Below are positions 23,628 to 36,656 of a DNA stretch of 64,000 nt, one piece after another. A program made the translations under genes and the position numbers. The DNA is from Acorus gramineus. Its lineage: Eukaryota > Streptophyta > Magnoliopsida > Acorales > Acoraceae. The notes under the pieces were generated by a model. The model did no database searches, was not told the origin of the DNA, and saw nothing but the letters and a program-made list of their open reading frames with translations. How positions within the stretch are numbered: the first letter of the stretch is position 1; every line of letters starts with the position of its first letter. The stretch is taken from the NCBI GenBank assembly GCA_030737835.1, contig CM060848.1, forward strand, positions 21,119,309 through 21,183,308, written 5' to 3'.

Positions 23628-25599
23628 GCTTCAGATGAAGTGAAAAGTGAGAACCTCATGAGGTTTATCATGGGCCCTTGTTTATTCAAGACAGCCTGAA
23701 GACGTGCATCGTGGTATAGCGATGCTTGAAGGTAGAATATTATCTATTTTTATTGTTGTTTTTTTTACTCACATGCACATTTCTCAGACAAAACTGTTAT
23801 AGCTAGGATTTAATGAATGGGTATAATAGCCATTGACAGCCTCTTTGAACAATTCAAAAACTTCACTGCAGTATAGGGAGAGGCTTTATCTGCTGGCTGT
23901 TGGACACTACAGAAGTGGAGATTATTCAAGGAGCAGACAACTAGTGGAGCAATGCTTGGAGGTGACATTTCTTATCATTGTCACTATCTTTTTTTTTTGA
24001 GCTTTTGTATGCTGTTAACTTCTTTGCCTTGTTATGAAATCTTTTCACTGATTCTAGGTAATGGATATTCATGTTTTGCATTGAAACTTTTGGAACATCC
24101 TTTCCTTAAAAATAACTCTTGAAATTCTATATGGTTTGCTGATATACATAGGAAGTTTTGAGTTGATCAGTTGGCCTATATTTAGGTCACAACAATTATT
24201 TTAGAATAAGTTTGTCCAAAGTTAGTTGTGCCTCACACGTTTATGCTTTTGTTCTTTGATTGTGATCCATATTCATAGTATACCCCAAACTTCCATTTAA
24301 CATGCTCATGCTGTTTTTGGTTTGAGGTTTAATAAATCTCTGATTCTGCTTGGTTGATGTAATGTGATGATTCACTTGCATGTATCGTCTTCGATATTGC
24401 ACCAAGATTCTGTGAGAATCCCCTTTTGGAATAATGGATTTGCTGATGCAATGCTTTATTTCCTAAACACGTTATATGCATAGTTGTCTTACATAAGTAC
24501 CAACATGCTTGAGACCTAATGATGAGCGTGAGATAGATGAACTGCCTATGATGTTTTGGAGTAGTTTTTCATTTATATGAGATCCATAAAAAATTTATGG
24601 ATGGGGAGTTCATAATTGCTAATTTTTTCCTGGTAGCCCACTCAAAAACAAGTTTATTTCATTTGCATCAGATTTTTATCTGATCATGCTAAAGATTGAT
24701 AAAGCATTGAAACTATTGATTCACCGCCTTCACTCCTCTCATTAATCCCACTTTCGTAGGGAAAACCATCCATATATTTACTTGTTTCTCTGTCTGAGTA
24801 TTTTGCTTACCTGTGCCATGCAATCTATTTTGCCAGATTGTTCCAGATTGGAGTCTGGGCCAGACACTGAAGAAGATAGTTGAAGATCGTATAGCAAAAG
24901 GTTTATATCTTTGGTGTGTCTTTTTTCTTTTGGTTGGTGATGGAGACGGACCATATATTTTTAGCTACTTACATTTTTTTTTTTTACAATGGAAGATGGC
25001 GTTATCGGAAACGTCATTGCAGCCAACGCTGTGGGACTTGTTGCAGGTGGAATTGCTGCAGCATTAGCTCGTAAGAACTGACACCAAACTAAATAGCCAT
25101 GGCAATGAAAACGCTTCAGGTTCCACCGTCCCAACATGTAAACATGGCCATGTAGATGCTGCTTCATTTATCAGTGGTCCTTTTGAATGAATTACTATTA
25201 TCTTCTGTACATTCAAATGCCATGCCATTGATGATCAAGGAAATGTCTTTTCCATTTGACTGATTTGAAGAATGTTTTACAATACACAGGCACAACAGAA
25301 ACACAAAAGCAGTATCGGATCCATTAGAGCCTCAGTTGAAATGAAACATGTGGGGCATTATGTAGAAATGTTCACCATTATTTCATACAGGATGTAAATA
25401 CAAGTAGACTTGTGCACAAATGCATTGGTGTTCTGACATTTGCAAACTACTGTGATTTCCAACCTTATCAAGCAGAAATTGCTTCTCTGAGCTGATCACA
25501 GGATTTCTTATTGAGTACAACAACTTTGTCTTGATGTTTTCTTTCATATCTTGAATCCATCACATACTTTATTAGATAAATGTATACCTTCATTTTTTA

Positions 25600-26580
25600 A
25601 AAAAAATATATTGGGATTACAAAAATTACTTCTGAAAAGAGCCCTTTGACCTTTTCTAATGACTATTAATTTTCTTTGATGTTTGTTGATTTAACCCCAA
25701 TACTACCCTCAAACCCTCGCTTCATGAATGCTAGTCATGTGTATGCCCAGTTGCGCGTTTATACTATGAATGTATTTTTATTAGTATCAATTTTTTTTTT
25801 ACTGAAAACTATGAACATCTAACAATTTGCATAAAAAAAACATGTATGGATACAATTTTATGTTGGGATAATTACATAAGAGTTTAAAATTTAAAGTAAA
25901 GTAGGTCTTACTCAACAAAAAAAGAGCCACTAAAAATTAGATAAAATAATTTCTTAGCATATTGGTAGATGTATTCTGCTTCATCAAGAGGTCTTAGGTT
26001 TAAATTTTGACCCTCTTAGCTTTATAGGATAGAGTAGAGTAGAGAAATACACGAAAATGTAACTTATTTATTTTTTTATTTTTAAATTAATAGTGATATA
26101 TATTGAAGGGGTGTTGATACATTTTACAACATCGTTTAAGTCAGTCACTTTCTAACATAATATATGAAATTGTTTAAAGTAATATATATTATACTATGTT
26201 AGTATATGAGTATATCTAACATTATGAAAAACATATAACACATGCATTTAATTCATATGAATTTGTATTTCATTAGCCAAATATATACTTATTGGGTTGG
26301 GTTGAAGTTTAACTCAACCCAACCCTGAAACTCAAGAAGATCAACCTAAACCGAATCTGTCAGTTACATTTAGGTTTGTAAGACTTTGGTCGGGTTTTGG
26401 TTTGGCTTCAAAATGGGGTCATTTTAGGCGATTTGAAGCATTTCAAGCACAACGTCGCACCATCTGAAGCTAAAAACAACTTCATAAAACAAAATCTTAT
26501 TCAAAGAACTGCCGCTAAAGTTCTTAAAGCTAAAGAGAGATAACTTAGTCCACTACATATGCTTCCATAACTAAGGATAA
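25600..26580. other. Intergenic spacer with SINE-like remnant
   Basis: About 1 kb without a gene. Near 25950-26060 a weak tRNA-like pair of boxes (TTGGTAGATG... and AGGTTTAAATTTTGA) suggests a decayed SINE. The remainder is AT-rich and unassigned. Confidence 0.35.
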
Positions 26581-26631
26581 TGAGAAGATCAGAAGACTTT
26601 TGTTGGCGTTGCAGGAGACATGGAGATATCC

Positions 26632-29600
26632 TTAATTTCCGATAAGCGCGAGGAGGAAGGACTTGTAGTCGCCGGAGGTCTCCTTTGCCACGGCATGCTC
26701 GATCGCGACATTGTTCCTTTTGTGGTAGATCTCCTTGATCTCCTTCAAGTCTTTCTCCGCTCGTGTGACGATCACACGGGTGAGCCCATCTTCATCGGTC
26801 CCTGGCTTGTTGAGCGCGTTTCGTAGAACCTGTAATGTATGTGTAGGAAAATGTTACAGTCATTTCTGTAGTCACTTTTGCAAACCAAACAAGTTTTAAA
26901 TTCTTTATTATGAAGTATATACTAACTTGTGTAATGAAGTCACATATTCAAATGAACTGAATGCATAAATTTTACGTTTTCTGTAACAAAGTACATAGTA
27001 AACACTGACAAAATGGTATGTATATATACTCTAAGAATGTCTGCGGGAGCATCCTGAGTATATAGTAATATATATATATACCAACGAACCGAATGTATAT
27101 TTTCTTACATTTTCTTGAATGGAGTATATAATTACCTAACTGAATAAATGCTCTATTAGAGATTTTATATAATGTATTAGGTGATGTGATACCAATAGGA
27201 ATGACTACAGAAATGTTTGAATGTATCATCGCCCATAATGGAAGTGAATTTTTTATAATAAATATAGAACAGAATCTCACCCTCTCAAAGTACTTCTGAG
27301 GGGAGGTAAAGCAACGGATTGCAGAACGCAACACCGATAAGAATTCATCTTTTGCAGGATCCCCAGACAAGACCTGGTTACACACTCATCCAATTAGTGA
27401 GAAGAGACATGGAAAACAATATGATGACACACTAAAAATGATAATCAGACATCTATACCTTAGTAATGGAAGTGCTATACTCATCCTTATAACAGTTGAA
27501 GGTGGCGTTGAGCTGCACCTTGCTCCTGGTGCCCAGGATTCGAATGATTTCATCGTGGCTGAAAGCCTTATTGACGATGGCATCATGAAGGATCTTAGCC
27601 TCTGATGATGCTAACTTGGTGTTGATCTCCTGGCCGTCATATCTGTACGAGCTCACAAGAGCAACGAGAAGCTGCAATGCAATTTTGACAATTGAAACTA
27701 CTTAAAATTCTTAAATTGGATGACGTATATGTTGTGAGATGTTTTGTATTTTCTCAGAAGATGGCCTATTTCCGAAGACCGTTTTCAGAAATAGTGAATT
27801 GATTATAGTGCATTGATAATCTTCTCCTCCGTGAACATAAGCAAATTGCCATAACCATATAATATAAATTTATCTCCTATTATGGTTTTTTTTTTTTTGT
27901 CTTTCATATATTGTTTTGCAGGTGTTAGAATTGAACCTTAGAAGGTGTCCCTGCATCAACAACATATGACTCTTGAAGTCATTAAATCAAGTTCAAATGA
28001 ACAACTTTTGAGTATAAGAATTGTCTAGTTCGTCTAAAAAGCTTTTTTTTATATTATTTATCTTGTGAAATTGAATTGGACTCAAAAAGTGGATCACAGT
28101 GTACATGCTAACATTAAGGTCTTTCATAGTATTTGAATTGCATACTGTGTAACAAAAGTCAACAGTCATGATCAGCAAAAGAACTACATATATGAAATAA
28201 TGTAACTGCATTTCTGAACTACATACCTTTCTCAAATCACCAGAGGTACTGGACGCAACATCTTCTTCCAAGGAGCGCTTGAAGCGAGCTTGGTACGCCT
28301 GCTTCATGGCCAAAAGTTCAGCAGGGGAATTGACACATGCGATTTCTACGATCACTTGGTAGTCTTCGCTGCCTTTCTTCACTGCCACATTTGCCAAAAT
28401 GGCCTCTCTCTCGACCGGATCAAAGATCCAACGATAAACAGCTTTCTGAACAAATTTTCAACAAAGATGACACAATTAAATAAACATGCTTCGATTTTTG
28501 TTTAAAGGTGTATACTTCTTGTCACGAAACATATACTATCATAAAAATAAAGGCTCCATGGTAACTTGTTTGGAAAGAAGTCATTGTGATACCTCAAAGT
28601 CACCAGATAGTTCTGATTCAAGGCGCTTCAAGAGATCCTCCTTGTAGAGTTCTTCGTAGGCCTGGCTGATTTGCTTCCTCTGCGTCGCGTTTCTATGTGC
28701 CAGTACCGTAATCACTGCCTTCTCATTGGTTCCCCATCCTTACATTTTACCACACACAATTATAGTTCACACTTTAACATCAACAACAACAACAACAACA
28801 ATGATCATGACATTGAATCCACAAAACTGTGCAATATCTCCACACTTACAATAAAGTGTGTCCTACAGTGTGTGGATGATTAGTGTTCTATAAAATCAAG
28901 TGATGTTACATGCAGTCCGCGAGGATAGTCCATAGCTTTCGATAGCCATCTATCAAAGTACATACCTCTATATGTGAGATAATATATATCGTTATCAATT
29001 TTCATGTTTCCAATCCAATGAATCCATATGGTAGATGAAGAAAATTAATACATTTTTTTTATAAAAGCATGTAACTCGAGGTGGTTTGATATTCTTAAGA
29101 AATCAAAGTATGTTCAGACTGTTCGCGGGACTATCCCACGAACTGTCCCTAACATTATTCATAACATAATCATGTGGGATATTTTTTTTGTATTAATGAA
29201 TCAGAGAAGTATCGATTAATTATAAGAGGAAGAACATTTCAATACATAACAAAGTAGCTTAGGAAACAAATATTCTACTATCATACAGAAATAAAACAAA
29301 GAAAGCTATTTTAATCAGACAACAAACCAGAAGGAACTTCAGTCAATTGTTAGTGTTGAGGGATTCATTGGGTGATTAACAATATTAGGTCACAGATTTC
29401 TATACTCTTTTTTTTGTTTTTTGTTTAGATGATTGAAAAACATGTGGTTAAGGTTATTTTGGAAGTTTAAAAGGGGCATGTAAAGAGAGCTATGATTAAT
29501 ATAAATAAAGAAAAAATTATCAGCAATTTGACCAACTAAATGTCACACAACTAACAGTAAAAGCATTTTGTCAATTATATCCTCTATTCCACATTTTGAT

Positions 29601-31953
29601 CTACAATTAGATAAAGTGATATTAGAAATATAGGTAATCTGTTAATTTTGAAATATCTGGGTAAGAAGTGCCTTAACAAAAGAAGAAGAAGAAGAAGGGA
29701 AAAAAAAAAACCTTCGAAAATCAAATGATCAAGAGCTTGGTCAATTTTTATTTAAAAATAATTAAGCATGCTTTATGGATATTTGAATGTTTTACTCACC
29801 ATGTCACCTTACATACTCTATAATAAATCTAAACAAGTTTGCCATCATAAAATATTCAACTTCAAGTATCATTAGCCTTTAGAATAGACTTTATGTTTAC
29901 CCATGAGAAACAAGTGACAATCAAAAATGAAAATTAAAAAGGCTGATTGTAAGTTTTTTTTTTCCATTTCCATTGGGATTAAAAGTATCGTAGTTTGTAC
30001 CATTTATCCAATTAGAAAAAAATTAAATTAGAAGGAAACTTCAATAAAAACCAAACCACATATTGGCTAATAGGCAAAGGTACTGATATGAGAAAATTTA
30101 ACTAGAAACAAAAAAAAAAAAACACTTACATACCCAAAAAACACAGAAAGAAAAAAGAGCAAATATTTCATAATCTTATTTGACATAATATATAAATAGG
30201 AAAAATGATACATTTTGTCCCAAAAATTGCCTAAAAAATCAACCAAAAAATGACACACACACACACTCTTTGTTTGAGATCATATACATTTTGATGGATT
30301 TTTTTTCTGTATTTTTTAAAGTGCATATAACCTCCAAATAAACTTATATGATCCGGAGGTGATTTTTGAGACGATTTTTTAGACTGAGTATATCAAAAGC
30401 TCTATAAATAGACAGTGAGAATACCACCATTTGATTGTTTCCTTGACATATTGTGAAAAACAAAGCAATGTGTCTTCTTCACAAAGATGGAATTGTCATG
30501 GCCAAAGAAGTGAACTTTATTCCTCTCCGTTATATTTGAATAACAAAGATCTAATTGTTCACCCTTATATGATCTCTCAAGGACCACTGTGTTAAATTTA
30601 AATAAGATAGTAATGGAGTTTCCATATTTTTTTTTATAGATTCTACTTTGAATAATCCAATTTTTGCAAAATCTGGAACCAAACATGGATCGAGTTTTGG
30701 ATTTTGACAAGAGAAAATTTTAGATTGTAGTTATCATAAACAAAGGCCTCCAAATTTTTGCAAAAGTAACCCCACCGGACCGATTTTGTGTTTGGATGTG
30801 AGGTTGAAACGTTAAAATTTTTAGAATCTTGTGTTTTAAACTCAACTTTTGAAAAACGTTATTTTATTAGATTTTCAACCTCAAGATTTTTTTGCCTAAA
30901 AAGGGAAGATGGTGGTTTGAAAAGCTATATGCTGAAAATGTGTTTAGATTTGAGTTTTGGAATTTTTAGCTTTTCAAACTCCGAATCTATCTAAACTCAT
31001 ATCCAAATAGAGCCTAAAAAATTGAACCAAATCAAGGTCGATCTTAAACCTACTCATTTATATTCACACACAAAAAAATAACCATAAACACCCACACAAA
31101 AAAAAGAATTTTTATTAAATAAAAGAATTTTTTTGATTTGGTGGTCCTCCTTGGATGAGGTCCTTTAGGGCTGGTTCTGAGATGAGAAAATCTAGATGAG
31201 ACCATAGGCTAAGTATATACTAAAAAAAATTTGAATGATTTTTTTTTTTTTTTTACCATAATAATCATAAAAAGATCAAGACAAAAAAAATGAAAAAAAA
31301 TGTAACAAAGAAGACCTCATCAAGTTTTTCTTTTTGAAAAGAAAAAAATTACAAAAAAATCTAAATTTGTTTTTATTTATTTGATTTGTTAAAAATAAGA
31401 TCATTTCCTCTAAAAAAAAAAAAATAAATCCCTATAAAATAAGGATAAGAATAGACTAAAAACATAATATTTAAAATCAAAAGCAAAAAAAGATACAGAT
31501 GAGATTTCTAAAAATCAGAAAAAAGAACTTTGCATAACATAAAGATCATGTCACCCATCAAGTCTAAAAAAATAAAATTTTAATTTTAAAATAAAAAACT
31601 TAATATATATATATATAAAAGACTCCTTACTCAAAAAAAGAAAATATTTTTTTTAATCTGATGATAACAACCTGAGGCTCTTGAGAAAGCAGTCAAAGGC
31701 TAAGAACCCCAACACAGTAAAACACAACAAATGAATGAAAAACAAACACAAAGTCACAAAAAAAGGAGGGAACATATCTAGAGAGAATCAATGGTCACCA
31801 CAAAAAAAACCCCAACAAAAACAAGATCAAACACAAGGAAATTAAGAAAACAAAAATATATATAGAGAGAGAGAGACCTTGAAAGGCCTTCTTCAGCTTC
31901 TCAGCATCCTCAGATGGAGGAGGAGCAGGTGTTGGAAAGCTTAGTGTTGCCAT
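26632..31953 (-). CDS. Annexin (plant D1/D2-like)
   Basis: Ca2+-dependent phospholipid-binding protein of cytosol and membranes. Six exons (minus): 31953-31878, 28738-28593, 28445-28227, 27671-27459, 27373-27281, 26829-26632; 314 aa, typical length. Repeat 1 has the type II Ca2+ loop GWGTNEK and a His at residue 40 (LAHRN), the position linked to peroxidase-like activity in plant annexins. Repeat 2 contains [19 protein letters not shown] and SGDLRKLLVALVS. Repeat 3 has [10 protein letters not shown] and [10 protein letters not shown], with an IRI motif proposed in plants for actin binding. Repeat 4 has [19 protein letters not shown] and ends [14 protein letters not shown]. The first intron (31877-28739, 3.1 kb) contains only AT-rich DNA and a MITE. 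Similarity is to the D1/D2/D6/D7 branch; the exact orthologue is not assigned. Confidence 0.95.
30790..31010. mobile_element. MITE-like insertion in annexin intron 1
   Basis: The left end has GTTTGGATGTGAG and the right end, reverse complemented, has TTTGGATATGAG. The internal halves are also partly complementary (GAATCTTGTGTTTTAAACTC on one side). No coding capacity, about 220 bp. Class not determined. Confidence 0.45.
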
Positions 31954-32010
31954 CTCTCTCTCTCTCTCTCTCTCTGTGGATGAGGAGAATCGTTTGCCTG
32001 GCTTACCAAC

Positions 32011-32020
32011 CTTTTTATAA
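32011..32020 (-). promoter_or_regulatory. TATA box of the annexin gene
   Basis: TTATAAAAAG on the minus strand lies about 60 nt upstream of the annexin ATG, followed by a (GA)n leader tract (31954-31975 as CT on the plus strand). Typical plant core-promoter spacing. Confidence 0.6.
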
Positions 32021-32324
32021 TAAATGCATGAACCTTTATCAAGAGTGATATCTTATGATATATTTAAATTTAACGTTATCTACACATTAATTTCCTGACA
32101 GGTTTTCAAATATGCTTTATTAAGTTGTGCCATCTGTAACGTTTAAGTAACACCCATATTGATCATGGCCGTTCATGAAGGATATGAACGGTTCTGATGA
32201 GGAGTGATATTTTAAAACCAGGACGGACATGTCTAGGTGAATTTGAGGGGGGTAGTACTGGTACAATGAGAAGAGAACAAACTGAGTAAGAGAATCCAAT
32301 GGAGTCCACTGTAATCTAAGAAAA

Positions 32325-32676
32325 AAATCCAATTGTCCCCCCTAAGTTAAATTTTCAATAATAGATGAAGAATATTTTGTGCAAATATTTTGTTTAGTTA
32401 ACCTTAATTGAAAACATAGTATACCAAAACTATCCTATAATATGTTAAAAATACAGAAAGTCTTTTGTTATTAACGATTTTGCCACTCCACATAGGGTTT
32501 TATAATCCATCCGAATGGATAAAATCATCATTTATAAAAGGTTTTTTTTCGCATTTTTAACAAATTATAGGGGTTTTTAGTATACTGTGTTTTCAGTCAG
32601 AGTTAACCAACAAAATATTTGCATAATATTCTTCATTTGTCAATGAAAGTTTAACTCAGAAGATTATTTAGATTTA
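32325..32676. mobile_element. Hairpin MITE, family A
   Basis: Arms at about 32341-32470 and 32540-32660 are reverse complements of each other over about 120 bp. They share AGTTAAA, GATGAAGAATATT, GCAAATATTTTGTT and ATGTTAAAAAT-type words. The transcript would fold into a long stem with a short loop. A half copy of the same arm occurs at about 47988-48110. Confidence 0.75.
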
Positions 32677-33193
32677 CGTATGTGTTTTTAAAGGGTTATA
32701 TGGATTTTAGGAAAACTCAGAGGGTTATTTCTAGACAATTTACAAAAGGTTATTTGGATTTTTCTCTTCTACCTAACCCATCTTTTTTTTCATCTGATTG
32801 TTTCCTTCTTTTCGTATGTTCTAAGTTTCGTCCTTCATTTAACAATGAAATTGAGACAACTTGCTTATCGTTTCATAAAAAAAAAAGTGTTTAAAGATAT
32901 GTTTTGATATACTATCTTTAAAGGACATCTCCATCATGCCTGCTGGGAATGGAATTTCCTATCACAGATGTTTAAGTTCAAATCTTGTCACTTAACCAAT
33001 AAAAAAAATCTTGTCACTTACCTATAAAAAAGTGCAATAAATATTACATATTTTAAGATGTTTTTGATGGCCATTTTCAAATGTTTATGTGATAGATGTT
33101 ACAAAAAAATTATAGATTTTATATAGTTTAAGATGTTCAATTTCTTCATAGACTTCTAACATTATGAAATCAGATTAAACTCTGACCGAGGAC

Positions 33194-33490
33194 CTAAAAT
33201 TATAGGGTTTTTTTTATTTTAAGTCTCCATAAATTATAGGATCTAGTGATTAATCCATCACTTTTTCATGTTTTGGTTTTAATCCCTAGATTTAAAGATA
33301 TGTTCTTTTTTAGTCTTTGAGAGGAACCTATCTCTAAATTATTTAGTTTTCCTTTTAGTTTCTGAAAGGGATTAAAAATGAACATATCCTTTAAATCTGG
33401 ATACTAAAATCAAAATATGAAGAAGCGAAGGATCGATCACTAAATCTTATAGTTTATAAAGACTTAAAAATAAAAAAACTCAAAATTATA
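33194..33490. mobile_element. Hairpin MITE, family B, copy 1
   Basis: Near-palindrome of about 300 bp. The left arm (CTAAAATTATAGGG..., 33194-33335) pairs with the right arm (33358-33490). Inner words such as GATTTAAAGATATGTTC recur inverted as GAACATATCCTTTAAATC. Related hairpins lie at 48480-49590 and 62621-62897. Confidence 0.8.
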
Positions 33491-33894
33491 GATGAAAAAA
33501 AAGAGGGATGCCTTTTGAATAGTGGATAATAAATGGATCTAAAAACTAAAAAACGAAAAAAAGAAAAAGTTGACTGACACAGCACAGGTAAAAACGCCCC
33601 AAACGTGACATACTCACGTTCACTGAATTCACGCCCAGTCACTCACTCCACGCCGTCCACGCGTTATTATTACTGAAAAGCATCGATATCAACCGTACGA
33701 TTCGTGTTCCCTCTTGAGGAACGTGAGTGCGAATTGAAAAAAAACGTGAAAAACACCGTTGATTGGAAAAATGGGAATCTGGGGTTTATGATTTCAACGG
33801 CTGTGATTAGCTCTCCTCTCTATAAGATTTTATCTTTCGAATCCGACGGCTGAGAATCTCCAGATCCCTCGATCTCGTAAGAGCATCCGTCCAT

Positions 33895-34440
33895 AAGCTA
33901 TCAATTATCTAAAAAAATATCCGTATTCGATCCGAATCCATATTCGAAAATGCAAAAAATATCCAATATCTGAAAATCTGTATCCGTATCCGAATCAAAT
34001 AATCCGTAGTCGAAAATTTTTGGATCGGATCGGATATAGCCTATATCCGATCCGAACAATATCTGTATCCGAACTGTTATTTTATTTATATATGTTAGAA
34101 TTAGTTTCAACCCTTAGATATGATCTAGGACAAAACACAAACATATTTAACAATGTTGAATACTTGTTTAATTATATTAGGATTTGTGTTTTTATGTCTT
34201 TGGAAGATACTTATTTAACCATGTTAAAACTTAAAATTTTATAAATTTTTTATATTTTAATCTGGTTCGGATATTTTAAATATTATCCGTGTCCGGATTT
34301 TCGGATCAGATACGGATATGGGTTTTGGAATATCCGTCGGATATCGGATACGGATATTTTTTTGGATATCCAATTTGGATACGGATACGGATATAGGCCT
34401 ATCCAATCCGTATCCGTCTGATTAACAGGCTTATTCGTCC
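33895..34440. mobile_element. TATCCG-repeat-rich inverted-repeat element
   Basis: Both ends are dense in the words TATCCG, ATCCGAT and their complement CGGATA: on the left (33920-34080) mostly as TATCCG, on the right (34260-34415) as CGGATA. This gives overall inverted symmetry around an AT-rich centre. Subterminal arrays of this kind are typical of non-autonomous hAT- or CACTA-type elements. Precise ends and target duplication are not visible. Confidence 0.6.
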
Positions 34441-35465
34441 ATCAATTCCATTCAGAATCTAGATATCCTCGTATCCCTCGTATCCATTCCATTGAATGAG
34501 GATGATATTTTTTTATAATTTTAAAAGATATCATTTCTTTCATATATTTTGACAATGTACAGGGGATTCGAATACTCTTTCAAAATAGGAGATAAAACTA
34601 CAAAATTGATTGAGTATACAAAATATATGATAAATAGAAAATACATCCAGACTTGATGTTTTATTTCAAGAATCTCTGGGAGACGACGTGTCAATCGATT
34701 ATCTCGATTGGGAACGTGTTTAAGAGGAGCATCCCAAATTATCTTGGAAGAAGGTTGTTTCCACACTGTTGGGTAGAGGGTGGGCCATGGTGACAGGGAA
34801 GTGTTATAGAAACTTTTCCTACGTTAATCTTTTTGGGTCATTTGCGTGGTCTTTTATTTGTTTACTGTTTTTATTTTCATGTTTTATCCTTACCTCTCAC
34901 CCCAATGCAGATAATATTTATTTTGATCTTTTTGGAATGAATACATATCTACAATTTCGCTAAAAAAAAATAATCAAAATTACATGATTTTGTTAAGTTT
35001 TAAAATTGAGAAACCTATCCTAAACTGCGTCCTAAAGGGTTCAATTGCGTCCTATAATTGTAATATAGACCCAATAACCAATTGACCATAATCCAAGTAG
35101 ACCCATTTTGGATTTGATGGCCCAATGTGTCATACAAAGAGATAAGGGTGCAATTTGGATTTGGGTTAGATAATTTACTTGTTAGGCTTAACCCGATCCA
35201 AATATGAGATAACCCGAATCAAATTTGGGTTGGGATTTTGATTGGTCAGGTTGAAACGAAACCCAAGGAAAATTAAGCCTCATTAATTTGCGGTGTAGCA
35301 ACATATATGTGATAACTCATTTTAACCATTTGATTGCATAGTTAAATCTCAGCCATTCATTCATCAACCCTAAAGAGTATTCTCTTTTCCCCCTTCTCTT
35401 CTTCCTTGCCGTCAAATTTCAAACCAGCAATGAAAAGCATGCAAGAGTCTCTCTCTCTCTCTTAT
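34441..35465. other. Gene-free AT-rich spacer
   Basis: No splice-supported frame or known motif. Contains ordinary AT-rich sequence and a short stretch of repeated AACCC/GGGTT words at about 35170-35280. Confidence 0.4.
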
Positions 35466-35701
35466 GATGCGTTTGGTAACACAATTTGAGGGTGATTCTA
35501 TTTTTTAATTAAACAGAAAGCTCAAACATATTACCAAACGTGTTTTAGAAAAATGAATTTAATTAAAAAGTTACTTTCAGCTTTTAGTGTAAAATGATTG
35601 CTTTTTAAAAAATGCAGAAAATGTGTTTTCTGATAATCAAAGTCTATTTAAACCACTTTATTCAAAATTTTATTTTTCAAACGTGTTTTCAAACGCTACC
35701 T
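35466..35701. mobile_element. MITE with GCGTTTG termini
   Basis: Left end GCGTTTGGTAACAC and right end (reverse complement) GCGTTTGAAAACACG form terminal inverted repeats around about 230 bp of AT-rich sequence. No coding potential. Target duplication not clear. Confidence 0.55.
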
Positions 35702-36178
35702 AGTCTTCTCATATGTTTTTATTGATCAACATTCACATTTGTTTCAACGGAAGATAAGTTTATCTTCTGTTTATCCCTTTTTATTTAATTTTTTAATTTT
35801 TTTTTTGGATCTTGTATGAAAGTCTCATAATGTTTTACTGATGCAATGTGATAGGAATAAAAGGTATTGTAAGGTATTATAGATTTCAATCAAAATAAAG
35901 CAAATGTATAGGTATTGAAATGTAAAGATAATACATAATTTAGGTTTCAGTCAGTAGCCAATTTTTGTTTTTTATTTGATTAATATTTGTATTTAAGGAC
36001 TTAAAAGATCACACAGATTTATTTATTAAATAAGTTTTTATGATCTTTTAAAGGTTAAACTAGGGCTCGATCCAAATCAGGGCTTAACGTGAACCTGTCC
36101 CCTAATGCACAGGTTGAGGTTGGGTTTTGATTCAGATTGAACACCATGCATTGTTGATCGAGTTTTTACCGAACTTTA

Positions 36179-36408
36179 GGGTGCGTTTGGTTGCGCGATT
36201 GCAAAACTGATTCTGCAGGAATCTGCGATTGCAAACTGATTCCACAGGAAGCTCACTTTCTCAGCTTTCTGAAATCGCAGCTTTTGGGCACTATTTGCCT
36301 GAAATCTGTGTGCAGGAAGCTGCTACAGTAAAACTGTTTGGTTGCACGATTGTAAACGCAGCTTCCTGCAATCGCAATCGCAGCGCAATCGCGCAATCAA
36401 ACGCACCC
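36179..36408. mobile_element. Tourist-like MITE with TTA target duplication
   Basis: 230-bp element. The left end GGGTGCGTTTGGTTGCGCGA matches the reverse complement of the right end with about one mismatch. TTA directly precedes the left end (36176-36178) and directly follows the right (36409-36411). TTA duplications are characteristic of the PIF/Harbinger (Tourist) group. The element sits about 410 bp upstream of the LNK2 start codon. Confidence 0.85.
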
Positions 36409-36656
36409 TTAACATGATCCAACCCGTTCGAGTTGCCCCTACAAAAAGAGCTCGCGCGTAACTATAGAACGCCACGTCAGCAAAGACGTGACACCCAGTT
36501 CATCATCCGCCACTAACCACGAACAGCTGGACCCCACCCCCTCCCACCACATGAACCCAAAATGCGTTCCAGATGAAACCCAAATGCACGTCCAGCCAAT
36601 CACACGCGAGCGTTTGATCGAGAGCCTCCCCCAGCCACTGCTTCGAGCCGTCCCTA

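Larger units (their letters stand above)
21260..25081 (+). pseudogene. FIS1 pseudogene (no exon 1; exon 2 split by a retrotransposon and frameshifted)
   Basis: Copy of FIS1 exons 2-5 with introns. Exon 2 starts after GGATAG at about 21260 (VCESELAKNEEAS), is interrupted at 21297 by the LTR element, and resumes at 23628. There an extra T in AGGTTTATC shifts the frame relative to AGGTTATC in the intact gene. Exon 3 (23840-23961), exon 4 (24837-24900) and exon 5 (24996-25081) are open and in phase. They encode YRERLYLLAVGHYRSGDYSR and, after splicing, KDGVIGNVIAANAVG with tail GGIAAALARKN. These match the FIS1 family better than the intact gene does. No exon 1 homologue was seen upstream, so a complete protein cannot be made from here. 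A truncated transcript is possible. Confidence 0.88.

Noticed and set aside
26620..26826. Open plus-strand frame of 68 codons
   Set aside because: It is the complement of the last annexin exon. The annexin reading on the minus strand has family motifs and splice sites.
31954..31975. (CT)n tract before the annexin ATG as a regulatory element
   Set aside because: Similar tracts lie near the DHDPR start, FIS1 exon 1 and the ligase leader. They are common plant leader microsatellites, so no specific role is claimed.
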